Below are positions 15,639 through 23,247 of a stretch of 56,534 nt of DNA, piece after piece. Position 1 is the stretch's first letter. Every line of letters starts with the position of its first letter. The stretch covers positions 138,527 through 195,060 of the forward strand of contig NZ_JAOBTH010000024.1 of the NCBI RefSeq assembly GCF_025215075.1, in the 5' to 3' direction. Below the pieces are notes generated by a model. It saw only the letters and a list, made by a program, of their open reading frames with translations. It ran no database searches and was not told where the DNA came from. The translations under genes were made by a program, and so were the position numbers. This DNA comes from Tenacibaculum haliotis (GTDB lineage Bacteria > Bacteroidota > Bacteroidia > Flavobacteriales > Flavobacteriaceae).

Positions 15639-15892
15639 TAGAATAAATTATATTGTTGTTTGTTTAATTGTTCTTTTAATAGTTGTTCTTTTTCTAGTAG
15701 TTTTTTAAGCTCTGACTTAGCATTTACACCTAAGTAGCTACAATAGGTTCTGTAGCATATATCGTATTGTTGATATATAAAGCCCCAGTATATTTCTTTT
15801 AAAAACAAATCTTCATTTTCTCTTTTTTTATCGAGTACTAGGTTTTGTACTTTAATTACCTTTTTATAGAAGTTTTTTTTATTGTAAGCCAT
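15638..15892 (-). CDS. small basic coiled-coil protein, unknown
   Basis: 84 residues from the ATG at 15892 (MAYNKKNFYKK). Residues 1-30 are basic. A middle part has DICYRTYCSYLGVNAKSE, and the tail KKLLEKEQLLKEQLNKQQYN is a short coiled coil. The frame is open upstream to 16006, but that would overlap the previous gene by 43 bp and adds an unlikely sequence. The stop overlaps the muramidase ATG by one base. Function unknown; a DNA-binding role is possible but not shown. Confidence 0.55.
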   Translation of the reverse strand: MAYNKKNFYKKVIKVQNLVLDKKRENEDLFLKEIYWGFIYQQYDICYRTYCSYLGVNAKSELKKLLEKEQLLKEQLNKQQYNLF

Positions 15893-15963
15893 ACAGTATT
15901 TTATTACATTTGTATTGTTCAGGTACAAATGGGTTCTGGAGCTGTATGGCTTTGGAACTTTTT

Positions 15964-16434
15964 TTAGTTTACAGAAGGTTGTTTTATTCCTAAAAATTGA
16001 TACCAACTTTTAGAGCCTACTTGTGTTTTGCTTTTATTAAACTTATAACGCATGCTCTTAAACTGTTTTATTAGCAGCGGAAACTCTTCAATTTCATACT
16101 GATTTAAAGGTTTTTTTAATACACTTATTTTTTTCATAAATCCATTAAAAACACTCCAGTCTCCTGTTTTATAAATACCCATTATTTGAGCATCATTTAA
16201 AATAATGGCACGTAATCTTTTCAGCTCCTGGTTCTTTTGTAAATTTTCTATTTTTTGAGTAGTAGTTTGAGGTTTTTCGTTCGGAAAAAATAAATAAAAC
16301 AACCCTTGTAACTCACTATTTGTAAGCTCTTCAATAATATAAGTTCTTTTGTTACTTTGTTCAAAAACGGTGTACTCTAAACTTGAAGGAATAAATTTTG
16401 AATGCAACTTTTGAATCATATTTTCTTTTACCAT
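15964..16434 (-). CDS. unknown early protein preceded by the tRNA-like leader
   Basis: 156 residues. The sequence is mostly helical, with a LTNSELQGLFYLFFPNEKP segment (residues about 38-56), a central RLRAIILNDAQIMGIYKTGDW stretch at about 74-94 and a C-terminal SKSWYQFLGIKQPS. No family recognised with confidence; the place is roughly where Mu has gemA (gp16), but I do not claim homology. Its leader carries copy 1 of the 46-nt tRNA-like element, ending about 26 nt before the ATG, the same arrangement as the transposase gene. This suggests shared post-transcriptional control. Confidence 0.6.
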   Translation of the reverse strand: MVKENMIQKLHSKFIPSSLEYTVFEQSNKRTYIIEELTNSELQGLFYLFFPNEKPQTTTQKIENLQKNQELKRLRAIILNDAQIMGIYKTGDWSVFNGFMKKISVLKKPLNQYEIEEFPLLIKQFKSMRYKFNKSKTQVGSKSWYQFLGIKQPSVN

Positions 16435-16459
16435 AACTAAATTGTGATTAAATTACTTT

Positions 16460-16505
16460 TTGCTCCTGCCTTGGACCCGAACCAAGGTGTATGCCTTTCA
16501 GGAAT
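16460..16505 (-). ncRNA. tRNA T-arm/acceptor-like leader element, copy 1
   Basis: Read on the minus strand: ATTCCTGAAAGGCATACA, then a T-arm-like hairpin (CTTGG, loop TTCGGGT, CCAAG), then GCAGGAGCAA. TTCCTG pairs with CAGGAG to make an acceptor-like helix stacked on the hairpin, leaving an 11-nt bulge. It begins three bases after the stop of the DUF3164 gene and ends about 26 nt before the next ATG. It differs from copy 2 at only two positions, both outside the proposed helices. There is no 5' half with D-arm, so it is not a whole tRNA. Confidence 0.65.
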
Positions 16506-16512
16506 AGGGGAA

Positions 16513-17214
16513 CTAAATGCTAGAAAATTGTAGGTTAATTGTTTGCCAAACTCCTTTTTCGTCTTTTTTCTGAAAACGGATATAATCTTTAGAATGTGAG
16601 TAGGTGTATGATTCTTTTAACAATGAAATACCTTTTTTCCAGTTATCATCCTCAAACCTATCTTCCATAGCGTATAACTTCTGTACAGAATTAATATCTA
16701 ATTCGCCTTTATTACGCTCTAATAATGTGAATATAAAATCTTGGGTATCTTTATCGCTTTGAAAGTGTTTATTAACAAAATCGATAATGTGTTTTTCAGC
16801 CTGATCTGCACGTTCATCAAAAGTTCCTTTTCCTTGACGTTGATACAAAATTTTAAAAGCATCATTCTCTACCTTAAAGCTTTTCTTTTCATCTGCTTCA
16901 CGACCACTGTATTCTAATAATAATTCATAATAAGCCTGCATCGCTTCAAAAGCAGTGTTTTTAAATTCTTTTAACCTGTTATGTAACATTAAAGCGTCCT
17001 TACTTAAACAAACAATTGCTTCGTTTTTTAAGTCTAAATAGGCTTGTTTTTGGGCTTGCTTTTTTTCTTGTTTAATAGTTTCACGACGTTTCATTTCTAC
17101 TTGAAAATCTTCATCTGATAATTTTGATAAATCGGTACTCATTTTTTTTGAATTTGGGTTTATTACTATTGGATTAATAACTTCTATTTCGTTTACTGGT
17201 ATTGAGGTGCTCAT
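16513..17214 (-). CDS. DUF3164 family protein
   Basis: 233 residues. A long charged N-terminal coiled region (residues about 35-65) is followed by a DUF3164 body: FEAMQAYYELLLEYSGREAD, SFKVENDAFKILYQRQG and ERADQAEKHIIDFVNKHF. This family is common in Mu-like phages next to the transposition genes; its biochemical role is not known. It starts in an overlap with the preceding 40-residue gene. The start is an ATG at 17214. Confidence 0.8.
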   Translation of the reverse strand: MSTSIPVNEIEVINPIVINPNSKKMSTDLSKLSDEDFQVEMKRRETIKQEKKQAQKQAYLDLKNEAIVCLSKDALMLHNRLKEFKNTAFEAMQAYYELLLEYSGREADEKKSFKVENDAFKILYQRQGKGTFDERADQAEKHIIDFVNKHFQSDKDTQDFIFTLLERNKGELDINSVQKLYAMEDRFEDDNWKKGISLLKESYTYSHSKDYIRFQKKDEKGVWQTINLQFSSI

Positions 17215-17336
17215 TAGTTTAGTTGTATTTGTTGCTCTAGCTCTAGTTTATCTTTTAAAATTACTGGGTAGTTTGGGTGTGTTGGATTACACACTAACCA
17301 AAAGTTTAAGGCGTTAATTTTTTCTTGTAGTTGCAT
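17214..17336 (-). CDS. 40-residue protein, unknown
   Basis: Starts MQLQEKINALNFWLVCNPTH and ends in a short acidic/Gln helix. The ATG at 17336 overlaps the end of the previous gene by 23 bp; the stop overlaps the ATG of the DUF3164 gene by one base. The frame is open further upstream to 17396, but that version overlaps the preceding gene by 83 bp. Tight packing on both sides supports a real gene; function unknown. Confidence 0.45.
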   Translation of the reverse strand: MQLQEKINALNFWLVCNPTHPNYPVILKDKLELEQQIQLN

Positions 17337-17640
17337 TTTCGTTTTGGTTTTTAATTTTTGAAAAACGTTTAAAAATTTCATGTGTACAATCATCATACAT
17401 GCTTTTAGCTACTTCTTTTGATACGACTTCTGAGTAAGGGTTTATTTCTTTTAAAAAAATTAACTCTAATTTTAACAGCTCTTTTTTCCACCAATTAAAA
17501 AGAGGCTGGCTAGTAATAGCTTTGTGTAACGATTTAATATTTGATGTTTTTACATCGCACCAATTAAACCATAAGTTAAAAACCATCATTTGATACTCTT
17601 GTGGTGTTTGTTGTAGTAATAGTTGTACTTCTGTTTTCAT
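17314..17640 (-). CDS. unknown early protein
   Basis: 108 residues, helical, with LFNWWKKELLKLELIFLKEIN (residues about 48-68) and a basic C-terminus (FKRFSKIKNQNENATTRKN). No family recognised. It starts one base after the stop of the RecA-like ATPase gene and so is part of the transposition operon. It could be a partner of the ATPase, but this rests only on position. Confidence 0.5.
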   Translation of the reverse strand: MKTEVQLLLQQTPQEYQMMVFNLWFNWCDVKTSNIKSLHKAITSQPLFNWWKKELLKLELIFLKEINPYSEVVSKEVAKSMYDDCTHEIFKRFSKIKNQNENATTRKN

Positions 17641-17641
17641 A

Positions 17642-18286
17642 CTATCCGTTTTTTAAAAGTTTTATTTCGCGTTCTTCAGCTTTCTTTTTGTTAATTATGT
17701 AAGGTTCAATTTCATCTGCACCACATCTACTTTTTTGAATATGTGCTTTAAAATCATGTACTAAAATTCTGTTTTGACAATCCCAGTACACCTCATTTGC
17801 CACAGCTCCTTTTGGCATTCCTTTACTTATGTGACTTATAAAAACAAATAATGTAGTTGAGTATGTCTCTATTAAATTGTAATAATCTTTTATTGTTTTA
17901 CCTCTAAAAAAATACTGTACACTATCTATAATTATTACTTTAGATTGCCTTTTGAGTTTTAGTCTTGCAAACAATTCATTGTAATTTTCTTTTGAAAAAG
18001 TAAATTTACTTTCTACTACTTTCATGTTATTTAATCTAATAGAGCGTTGAAAACTTGCACGGATTCCTTCCTCAGCACTATTGTAATGCACTTTTTCAAA
18101 TTCACATATAGCTTTAGCCATTTGTAAAGCATAGGTGGTTTTACCGTGTCCTGAATCTCCCATAATTAAAATAGCACCGCTTTGTTCCATTTCGCCCAAG
18201 TGCCTTTTCCATTCACTTTGTAGCGGTAGCATTTTAAACTTTCGTTTTTCAATATCTGCAATGCTATATGCTTTTTTTACTGCCAT
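17642..18286 (-). CDS. RecA/DnaB-like P-loop ATPase of the transposition operon
   Basis: 214 residues. Walker A is GDSGHGKTTYA (about 42-52), Walker B is KVIIIDSVQYFF (about 116-127), and a third conserved strand TLFVFISHISKG (about 144-155) resembles the RecA/RadA sensor region. The gene starts inside the stop of the MuB-like gene (TAATG). Mu itself has only MuB, so this is an extra ATPase. It might load replication proteins or act as a second target-handling factor; both are inference. Confidence 0.75.
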   Translation of the reverse strand: MAVKKAYSIADIEKRKFKMLPLQSEWKRHLGEMEQSGAILIMGDSGHGKTTYALQMAKAICEFEKVHYNSAEEGIRASFQRSIRLNNMKVVESKFTFSKENYNELFARLKLKRQSKVIIIDSVQYFFRGKTIKDYYNLIETYSTTLFVFISHISKGMPKGAVANEVYWDCQNRILVHDFKAHIQKSRCGADEIEPYIINKKKAEEREIKLLKNG

Positions 18287-19152
18287 TAAGCTACTTGCTG
18301 TTTTTCTATTTCGTGACGTACTTTTCTTAATGATCCTTTAGAAATTCCGTATAATTTTAAAGGTGTTTTATCAGCACCATTTGCTTTAGCTATTAAGTTT
18401 ATTTGGTTTAAGTGAAATTCTTTTAACGCCTCATTTCCGTCGGGAGTTACTTTTTTATAATCATTACCATATCTATCTAAAACTTCAGTAAAACCAACCT
18501 TTTTTAAATCTTTTTGGCGTGTAAACTTGTGTTTTAATCCATCAGCTCCCATCATATACCAACCGCAAGAGTAAGGTGTTGCGTTCCATAATGCTTTTAG
18601 CTCTAAAAAAGCGGTATAATCTAAATCACCAGCTTCATCTAAAATGATTAAAGGATTTTCTACTGTTCGTATATAAAAAACTAAATCCTCATATACATCT
18701 GCATATCTACCTGTGTAATCAACACCAAATTCTCTAGCTATTTTTCTTATTAACTTTTGTTTACTTTTTACCTGTGAGCAATCTATATAAACAGCATTTT
18801 TATTTTTAGCAGCATAATCAACTCCTGCTGTAGTTTTACCAACTGAAGCGATATCACAAAACATTGCAGAAATAGAACGATGTTGACAAGCTCCTAACTG
18901 GGTAGTGATATAATTAAAAGTTTCTGTCTTTACAATTATCCACGGTTTAGAATTATCTAATTTTACATTTAGTAATCTTGCTAAAGAAATCCACTTTGCA
19001 TCAGAAATTACACGCTCTAATTCTCCTTTTTTAATTCTTGAATATTGCGCTTTATCTATTCCTAAAACACGAGCGTGTTTTACATCACTTCCGTGATTTG
19101 CTCTGTCATGAATTAACTTTTCTACAATTGATTTTTTAATTTGTGTGTTCAT
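18286..19152 (-). CDS. MuB-like transposition ATPase
   Basis: 288 residues from the ATG at 19152. Residues 1-60 carry a helix-turn-helix (VKHARVLGIDKAQYSRIKKGE), as in MuB. The AAA+ core has Walker A DIASVGKTT (about 100-108) and Walker B PLIILDEAGDLD (about 167-178), followed by a short helical C-terminal domain. MuB-type proteins choose target DNA and activate the transposase. The frame is open 16 codons further upstream, but the ATG at 19152 lies 7 bp after the transposase stop with an A-rich ribosome site (AAAAAGAAT). Confidence 0.88.
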   Translation of the reverse strand: MNTQIKKSIVEKLIHDRANHGSDVKHARVLGIDKAQYSRIKKGELERVISDAKWISLARLLNVKLDNSKPWIIVKTETFNYITTQLGACQHRSISAMFCDIASVGKTTAGVDYAAKNKNAVYIDCSQVKSKQKLIRKIAREFGVDYTGRYADVYEDLVFYIRTVENPLIILDEAGDLDYTAFLELKALWNATPYSCGWYMMGADGLKHKFTRQKDLKKVGFTEVLDRYGNDYKKVTPDGNEALKEFHLNQINLIAKANGADKTPLKLYGISKGSLRKVRHEIEKQQVA

Positions 19153-19159
19153 ATTCTTT

Positions 19160-21208
19160 TTATAAATCGTTAATAGCTCTATTTCTTTCAGAAACCTCAT
19201 TTAAGGCTTCAAATTGGTACTCTTCAATTTCTTCAACCGTTTCAACAACTTCTGGAGTTACATCTATAATTGGTTTGTTGCTGTTTTTTATAATAGATAC
19301 TCGTTGTAGTTTTTTTGAAGTATCATTTTTTACCATTTTATCAAATTCACTAATGTATTTTGTAGCGTTTTGATACCCTAAAACATCTGCGTCTGTCCAT
19401 TCTGCATTTGCTCTATTAAATGTTGGTACAGGTTTACATTCTGCTAAAAATTGATTGTTTTGGTAAATAAAAACCTCACTAACAGTATTGTTTTCTGTTG
19501 GTATATAGTAGGCTTCGACATTGTAATTGTTTGGTTGTAACAATGCTATTGTTTGCGTACTTGGTAACTGATACTTACCATATTGTACAGTTACATATTG
19601 ATTACGTCTTATTGTAGTTGTTGTTTTTTCACCTATGTATTTTGCTAAATTACCTTTGTCAAATGCTGGTAAATTAGGGTTTACATGATGTAAAAAAACG
19701 TCTAATCTTGTCATACCAGGATATTGCTTTTTATTAGGGTGTAGTTGATTATTGTATTGTTGCTGCTCTTCTAATTCGTTTGCTACAATTTGTTTGTATG
19801 ATGCTTTTGCTTCTTTATAATTATCATTGTGCTCATCAAAAATCTTTTGTCTAGTAACCCTGTTACTATCTAGCCTTGAATAATGCCTACCTACATTTTG
19901 GTTGTTCATTTTTTCAACACCATATTTTTTCTGCTTAATTTGATTTTCAGCATATTTTTCTTGTGAGTTTGTTGGGTTACACCAACGTACAAAAGGAAAT
20001 ACATTACCCGCTTTCATTAATCCTTCTGAAAAATCTTTTACTAAGTGATGCTCAACTTCCATTTGCATTGGCACACCTAAACCTTTAGAACTGGTAAACT
20101 GAAACATATTTTTAATACAGTTTAAATACAGGTCATGATCCTTTGTTTTTGAGTGTGCAATACCAATCATTGCACCGCTTAAATCATCAAAAGCATAGTA
20201 TGCCATTACTTTTTTACCATCGTTTGTTTTGGTGTGCATTATATCTCTATCATCTAAAGATATTTTACTCATAGAAAAATTAGGAGCAGTACGGTTAACG
20301 TGTGGGCGATTTTTATGGCTAAAATCATACGCACCGTTTCTAAATTTCTTAATAATTAAATCGTTCTTCGGATTTTTAATGATATTCCAAACCGTACCTT
20401 CTGATATTTCAATTGGCTGTTCATTTTTATAAAAATCGTTTCTATTAAACACCTCACCAGTTTCTATACTTACCACCTCAATAGCACCTCCTAAAAACTG
20501 CAAGTATAAATCGTGTGTATTTGCCATATAAGGCTTATTTGGTAAGCAGTACAAGCTAATAATTAGGTTTTCTATAATTTCGGTAACTACTCTTGCATTG
20601 TCTGAACCTTCGCCTTTATGGATAAACAAAGCATATCTTTCGTTTAAATAAGCATTGTATCTTCTTTTTAAAGACCTTTCATTACCCGGTAGTTTGAAAT
20701 ACCATTTTTTAGAATTGTCTTTATTTTGTTTGTTAGCTAAATCATTAACGGCATCACTTATGTTTTGCCAAACTTTAGTTTTCTTTTTACCAAACATTTT
20801 AGCCAACGCTCCACGCTCTTTAAACACTGTTTCAATAGCATTTAAAATCATTACGTTTGTACATTTTTCGCGCTGTTTATCAAAAGATAATGAACGGCCA
20901 TCAGGCTTACGGTGGCTTGCAAAAAATTTAATAGCATTATGATCAGGCATTATGTAGTTTTCTAACTGATTTTGTATTACTACTTGCTTAGGGTCTCCTA
21001 ACTTAGCTTTTACAGCATTTTTTACCCACTCTTCAGCAATATCATAATAACTTACCCATGCCGTGTTTCCTTTACCTCTACCTTCTTTGGTTTTAACTAA
21101 TTTACCACGAATGCACCACTTCTTATACGCATCATATGAAATAAGATCTAACTCTCTGTAGAGAATATTAGCAGGAATAGAAAGGATGTTATTGTGGTAT
21201 TGGTACAT
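19160..21208 (-). CDS. MuA-like DDE transposase
   Basis: 682 residues, close to Mu A (663). The N-terminal 60 residues include a winged-helix-like segment (YDAYKKWCIRGKLVKTKEGRGKG, about 25-47). The catalytic core spans about 330-430: first Asp in YYAFDDLSG (Asp341/342), last Glu in SQEKYAENQIKQKKYG (about Glu421). The second acidic position reads MEVEHHL (Glu384/386) where an Asp is usual. A beta-barrel-like region follows (TTIRRNQYVTVQYGKYQLP, about 540-558), then a linker and a short C-terminal tail of the type that contacts MuB. Its leader carries copy 2 of the tRNA-like element, 23 nt before the ATG. Confidence 0.92.
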   Translation of the reverse strand: MYQYHNNILSIPANILYRELDLISYDAYKKWCIRGKLVKTKEGRGKGNTAWVSYYDIAEEWVKNAVKAKLGDPKQVVIQNQLENYIMPDHNAIKFFASHRKPDGRSLSFDKQREKCTNVMILNAIETVFKERGALAKMFGKKKTKVWQNISDAVNDLANKQNKDNSKKWYFKLPGNERSLKRRYNAYLNERYALFIHKGEGSDNARVVTEIIENLIISLYCLPNKPYMANTHDLYLQFLGGAIEVVSIETGEVFNRNDFYKNEQPIEISEGTVWNIIKNPKNDLIIKKFRNGAYDFSHKNRPHVNRTAPNFSMSKISLDDRDIMHTKTNDGKKVMAYYAFDDLSGAMIGIAHSKTKDHDLYLNCIKNMFQFTSSKGLGVPMQMEVEHHLVKDFSEGLMKAGNVFPFVRWCNPTNSQEKYAENQIKQKKYGVEKMNNQNVGRHYSRLDSNRVTRQKIFDEHNDNYKEAKASYKQIVANELEEQQQYNNQLHPNKKQYPGMTRLDVFLHHVNPNLPAFDKGNLAKYIGEKTTTTIRRNQYVTVQYGKYQLPSTQTIALLQPNNYNVEAYYIPTENNTVSEVFIYQNNQFLAECKPVPTFNRANAEWTDADVLGYQNATKYISEFDKMVKNDTSKKLQRVSIIKNSNKPIIDVTPEVVETVEEIEEYQFEALNEVSERNRAINDL

Positions 21209-21231
21209 AGTTATTGTATTAAAAATTACTA

Positions 21232-21277
21232 TTGCTCCTGCCTTGGACTCGAACCAAGGTGTATGCCTCTCAGGAAT
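21232..21277 (-). ncRNA. tRNA T-arm/acceptor-like leader element, copy 2
   Basis: Minus-strand order: ATTCCTGAGAGGCATACA, hairpin CTTGG-TTCGAGT-CCAAG, then GCAGGAGCAA. The loop TTCGAGT has the exact seven-base pattern of a tRNA T-loop. TTCCTG and CAGGAG can pair (six pairs, one G-U), stacking directly on the hairpin as in the acceptor/T-arm half of a tRNA. It lies in the 103-bp gap before the transposase gene. Similarity to copy 1 continues into the leader (AGTAATTT), then fades before the ATG. Confidence 0.65.
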
Positions 21278-21311
21278 GGGTGAGATACTTATTAATTAAT
21301 GTGAGAAGTTT

Positions 21312-21521
21312 TTAGTTTAAGTCTTTTACTTTTTGCTGAAATGCTTTTTTGGTAGCATTTTCTATCTCTTTATATTCTTTAATCAATTTATCTGGCATTA
21401 TACCAACACGATCGCCACGCAAAGACTTACGTATATAATCTAAAGAGTAGCCATACCTGTTTTTTAAAACATCCAAGATCTCTTCATTGAATTTGATTCT
21501 TTTTTTTGTAGATTCGTTCAT
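21312..21521 (-). CDS. small regulator at the head of the early operon
   Basis: 69 residues, basic at the start (STKKRIKFN) and helical. The segment VLKNRYGYSLDYIRKSLRGDR (about 18-38) could form a helix-turn-helix. It is divergent from the repressor with a 60-bp shared control region, the place where Mu encodes Ner. A Ner/Cro-like role is inference from place and size; no family match is claimed. Confidence 0.55.
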   Translation of the reverse strand: MNESTKKRIKFNEEILDVLKNRYGYSLDYIRKSLRGDRVGIMPDKLIKEYKEIENATKKAFQQKVKDLN

Positions 21522-21587
21522 TGTCTTATTTGTATTTTGTACACGACAAATATATAAACAAATGATGTTTTAAAGCAACAAATGATG
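21522..21587. promoter_or_regulatory. divergent immunity control region with repeated AACAAATGATG
   Basis: The 60-bp gap between the leftward early operon and the rightward repressor holds two exact copies of AACAAATGATG at 21557-21567 and 21577-21587, spaced 20 bp apart (about two helical turns). The second covers the repressor start codon. A TTGTACACGACAA dyad lies at about 21537-21549. These are candidate operators for the repressor or the small regulator. Confidence 0.5.
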
Positions 21588-22247
21588 AATAATTTATCAA
21601 ACATAAATGAAAGAGTAGCTTATCTTATTGAAATTAAGGCAAATAACAATAAGAAAAAATTTGCTGAAATGATAGGATTTGCACCTCAAGTAGTTTCAAA
21701 TATAGTTTCAGGAAGGAAAAGTAAGCCGAGTTTTGATGTTTTAAACGCAATAAAATCATCATTTGTTGATGTTTTATCAGATTGGCTTTTAACAGGAAAA
21801 GGCGAAATATTAAAGAGCGAAGTAGAATTACCTAAAATTATAAAAGACAGTAATGGTGTGCCGTTAATACCTATTGAAGCAATGGCAGGTTGGGGGCAAG
21901 GAGATGTAGCGGTAATGGATTATGAAGCAGAAACCTATAAAGTACCTGAGTTTGATAAGCTAAAGGTTGATTTTATGATAAAAGTAAAAGGTAGTAGCAT
22001 GTACCCTAAATACAATAGTGGCGATACCGTGGCTTGTAGAAAAATAGAGCTTGGTAGCTTTTTTCAATGGAATAAAGTATATGTATTAGATACCAGTCAA
22101 GGTGCAATGGTTAAACGTATTAAAAAATCTACTCAAGAGGACCACGTATTATGTGTTTCAGACAATAAAAGTTACGATCCTTTTGATTTACCTATTGAGG
22201 AACTGTATTCTATAGCTTTAGTAGTTGGTGTAATTCGTTTAGAATAA
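21582..22247 (+). CDS. phage repressor with HTH and S24 (LexA-like) peptidase domain
   Basis: 221 residues. Residues about 8-65 are a helix-turn-helix (KKKFAEMIGFAPQVVSNIVSG). Residues about 95-215 are an S24 domain: a possible Ala-Gly self-cleavage site in EAMAGWG (about 100-104), the Ser in KGSSMYPKYNSGD (Ser139) and the catalytic Lys in GAMVKRI (Lys178). This type keeps the prophage silent and can be inactivated by RecA during DNA damage, so SOS induction is likely, unlike classical Mu. It starts with two consecutive ATG codons, so position 21582 or 21585 is possible. Confidence 0.9.
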   Translation: MMNNLSNINERVAYLIEIKANNNKKKFAEMIGFAPQVVSNIVSGRKSKPSFDVLNAIKSSFVDVLSDWLLTGKGEILKSEVELPKIIKDSNGVPLIPIEAMAGWGQGDVAVMDYEAETYKVPEFDKLKVDFMIKVKGSSMYPKYNSGDTVACRKIELGSFFQWNKVYVLDTSQGAMVKRIKKSTQEDHVLCVSDNKSYDPFDLPIEELYSIALVVGVIRLE

Positions 22248-22460
22248 TATAAAAGATACAGGTATTGCGGTACCTTGTTTAAGGGTAAACAGAGGGTAAA
22301 AACGATGTTTTTAACATAATTAACTAAAAAACAGTGCTTTATCTGTTTTTTAAACTTCAAAAAGATGTCGCTACACCCCATTTATAAACGTGTTTTTATG
22401 CATTTAACAACCAAAAAAGCGCAATACACCTTAATTACAACGCTAAAAAATGCGTTTTTT

Positions 22461-22496
22461 TGTCCCCCTAAGTGTCCCCCTATGTGTCCCCCTAAA
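22461..22496. repeat. three tandem 12-bp repeats, tgtccccctaag type
   Basis: Three units start with tgtccccct at 22461, 22473 and 22485 and differ only in the last three bases (aag, atg, aaa). They stand out as C-rich in AT-rich DNA. They may be transposase or host-factor binding sites at the phage end, as Mu has repeated A-binding sites at its ends; this is inference. Confidence 0.7.
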
Positions 22497-22578
22497 TTAA
22501 AAAATACGTTTTATTAACCATTTTGCTGGCATTGGTAAAATGGTTTATTTATTGGTTTTATTTGGTAGTTTTTAGGCG

Positions 22579-22602
22579 TAAAAAAAGCCCGTAAGGGCTT
22601 GT
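22579..22602 (-). terminator. leftward intrinsic terminator
   Basis: AAGCCC-GTAA-GGGCTT hairpin with seven A residues on its left, so it is a T-tract terminator for leftward transcripts arriving from the accessory region. It would insulate the prophage from outside transcription. Confidence 0.75.
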
Positions 22603-23247
22603 AAATGGTGGTAATTAAAGGGTAATTACCTTTTTATAGTGGTGTGTTCTAATAAATGGTAGTTATTACTGCTTTAAATTATACTTAAATCATAGATAAT
22701 TATAGTTAATGTACTTTTTGTTTTTTTTAGACATAAGCTGTATTGTTTCTTTTTAAGCAACAACCAACAATTAAAACAACAGCCGAAAGAGGTTGTTTTT
22801 ATTTTGTGAGGTAAGTAGTTGTAAAAACAACAAAAACCCCACATACACCGTAAATAGTGAGGTTTTAATGATAGTTAAGTTAAGAAATAATTGCTATTAA
22901 AATAAAATAATAACGGTACTTACAGCTTCAATGTTAATTTAAATGTTAATTAGTTAAAGCCAAATTATACCTAAATGATGAAAAACCTTTTTGTACCTTT
23001 TGTTTTGTGGGTTATATAAGGCTTGTTGTATTATTTATGTAATGTATAAATAAAAACGGAATAAAAAGATTGTGAGCCTTTTATTACATAAGAAAAAAAA
23101 AGTAATTAATTTTAGATGGTGTTGGCAACTGGGTGTTGTTTGGTTATTTTGGATTAGTTGATTTTTGTTTTATATTATTCAATTTACAAATTGGATTAAG
23201 TAGTTTATAATTTATGTTATTGAAATATATAATTAGATTGATATATT

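Larger units (their letters stand above)
1..22560. mobile_element. Mu-like (transposable) prophage, left part cut by the window
   Basis: The region encodes a MuA-like DDE transposase, MuB-like ATPase, S24 repressor, muramidase, small and large terminase, gp36-like protein, DUF935 portal fused to MuF, gpG-like protein, tape measure, ClpP-fold head protease and capsid protein. Together these mark a Mu-type phage. The repressor and transposase end lies at the right, so the attachment end should fall in the non-coding DNA after 22247; the exact edge is not resolved because the other end is outside the window. No sheath, tube or baseplate gene is present, so the phage should continue left of position 1. 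The right coordinate is an estimate. Confidence 0.9.
22248..23247. other. 1-kb non-coding block at the prophage edge, rich in hairpins and repeats
   Basis: No convincing gene. It contains three tandem 12-bp repeats (22461-22496), a 9-bp inverted repeat AACCATTTT/AAAATGGTT at 22516-22545, and a leftward terminator at 22579-22602. Two further hairpins lie at about 22774-22797 (AACAAC stems) and 22834-22873 (AAAACCCCAC with GTGAGGTTTT). The prophage end should lie here. Base composition becomes more AT-rich after about 22.6 kb. Without the other prophage end the target duplication cannot be found. Confidence 0.6.

Noticed and set aside
21232..21277. A complete tRNA gene at either copy of the tRNA-like element.
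   Set aside because: There is no D-arm, no usable 5' acceptor strand in the normal place and no CCA; only the T-arm and acceptor end are imitated.
22398..22517. A 39-codon plus-strand frame with repeated CPPK/CPPM units over the 12-bp repeats.
   Set aside because: The Cys-Pro pattern is a direct product of the tandem repeat and there is no start context or neighbour support; kept only as a repeat.
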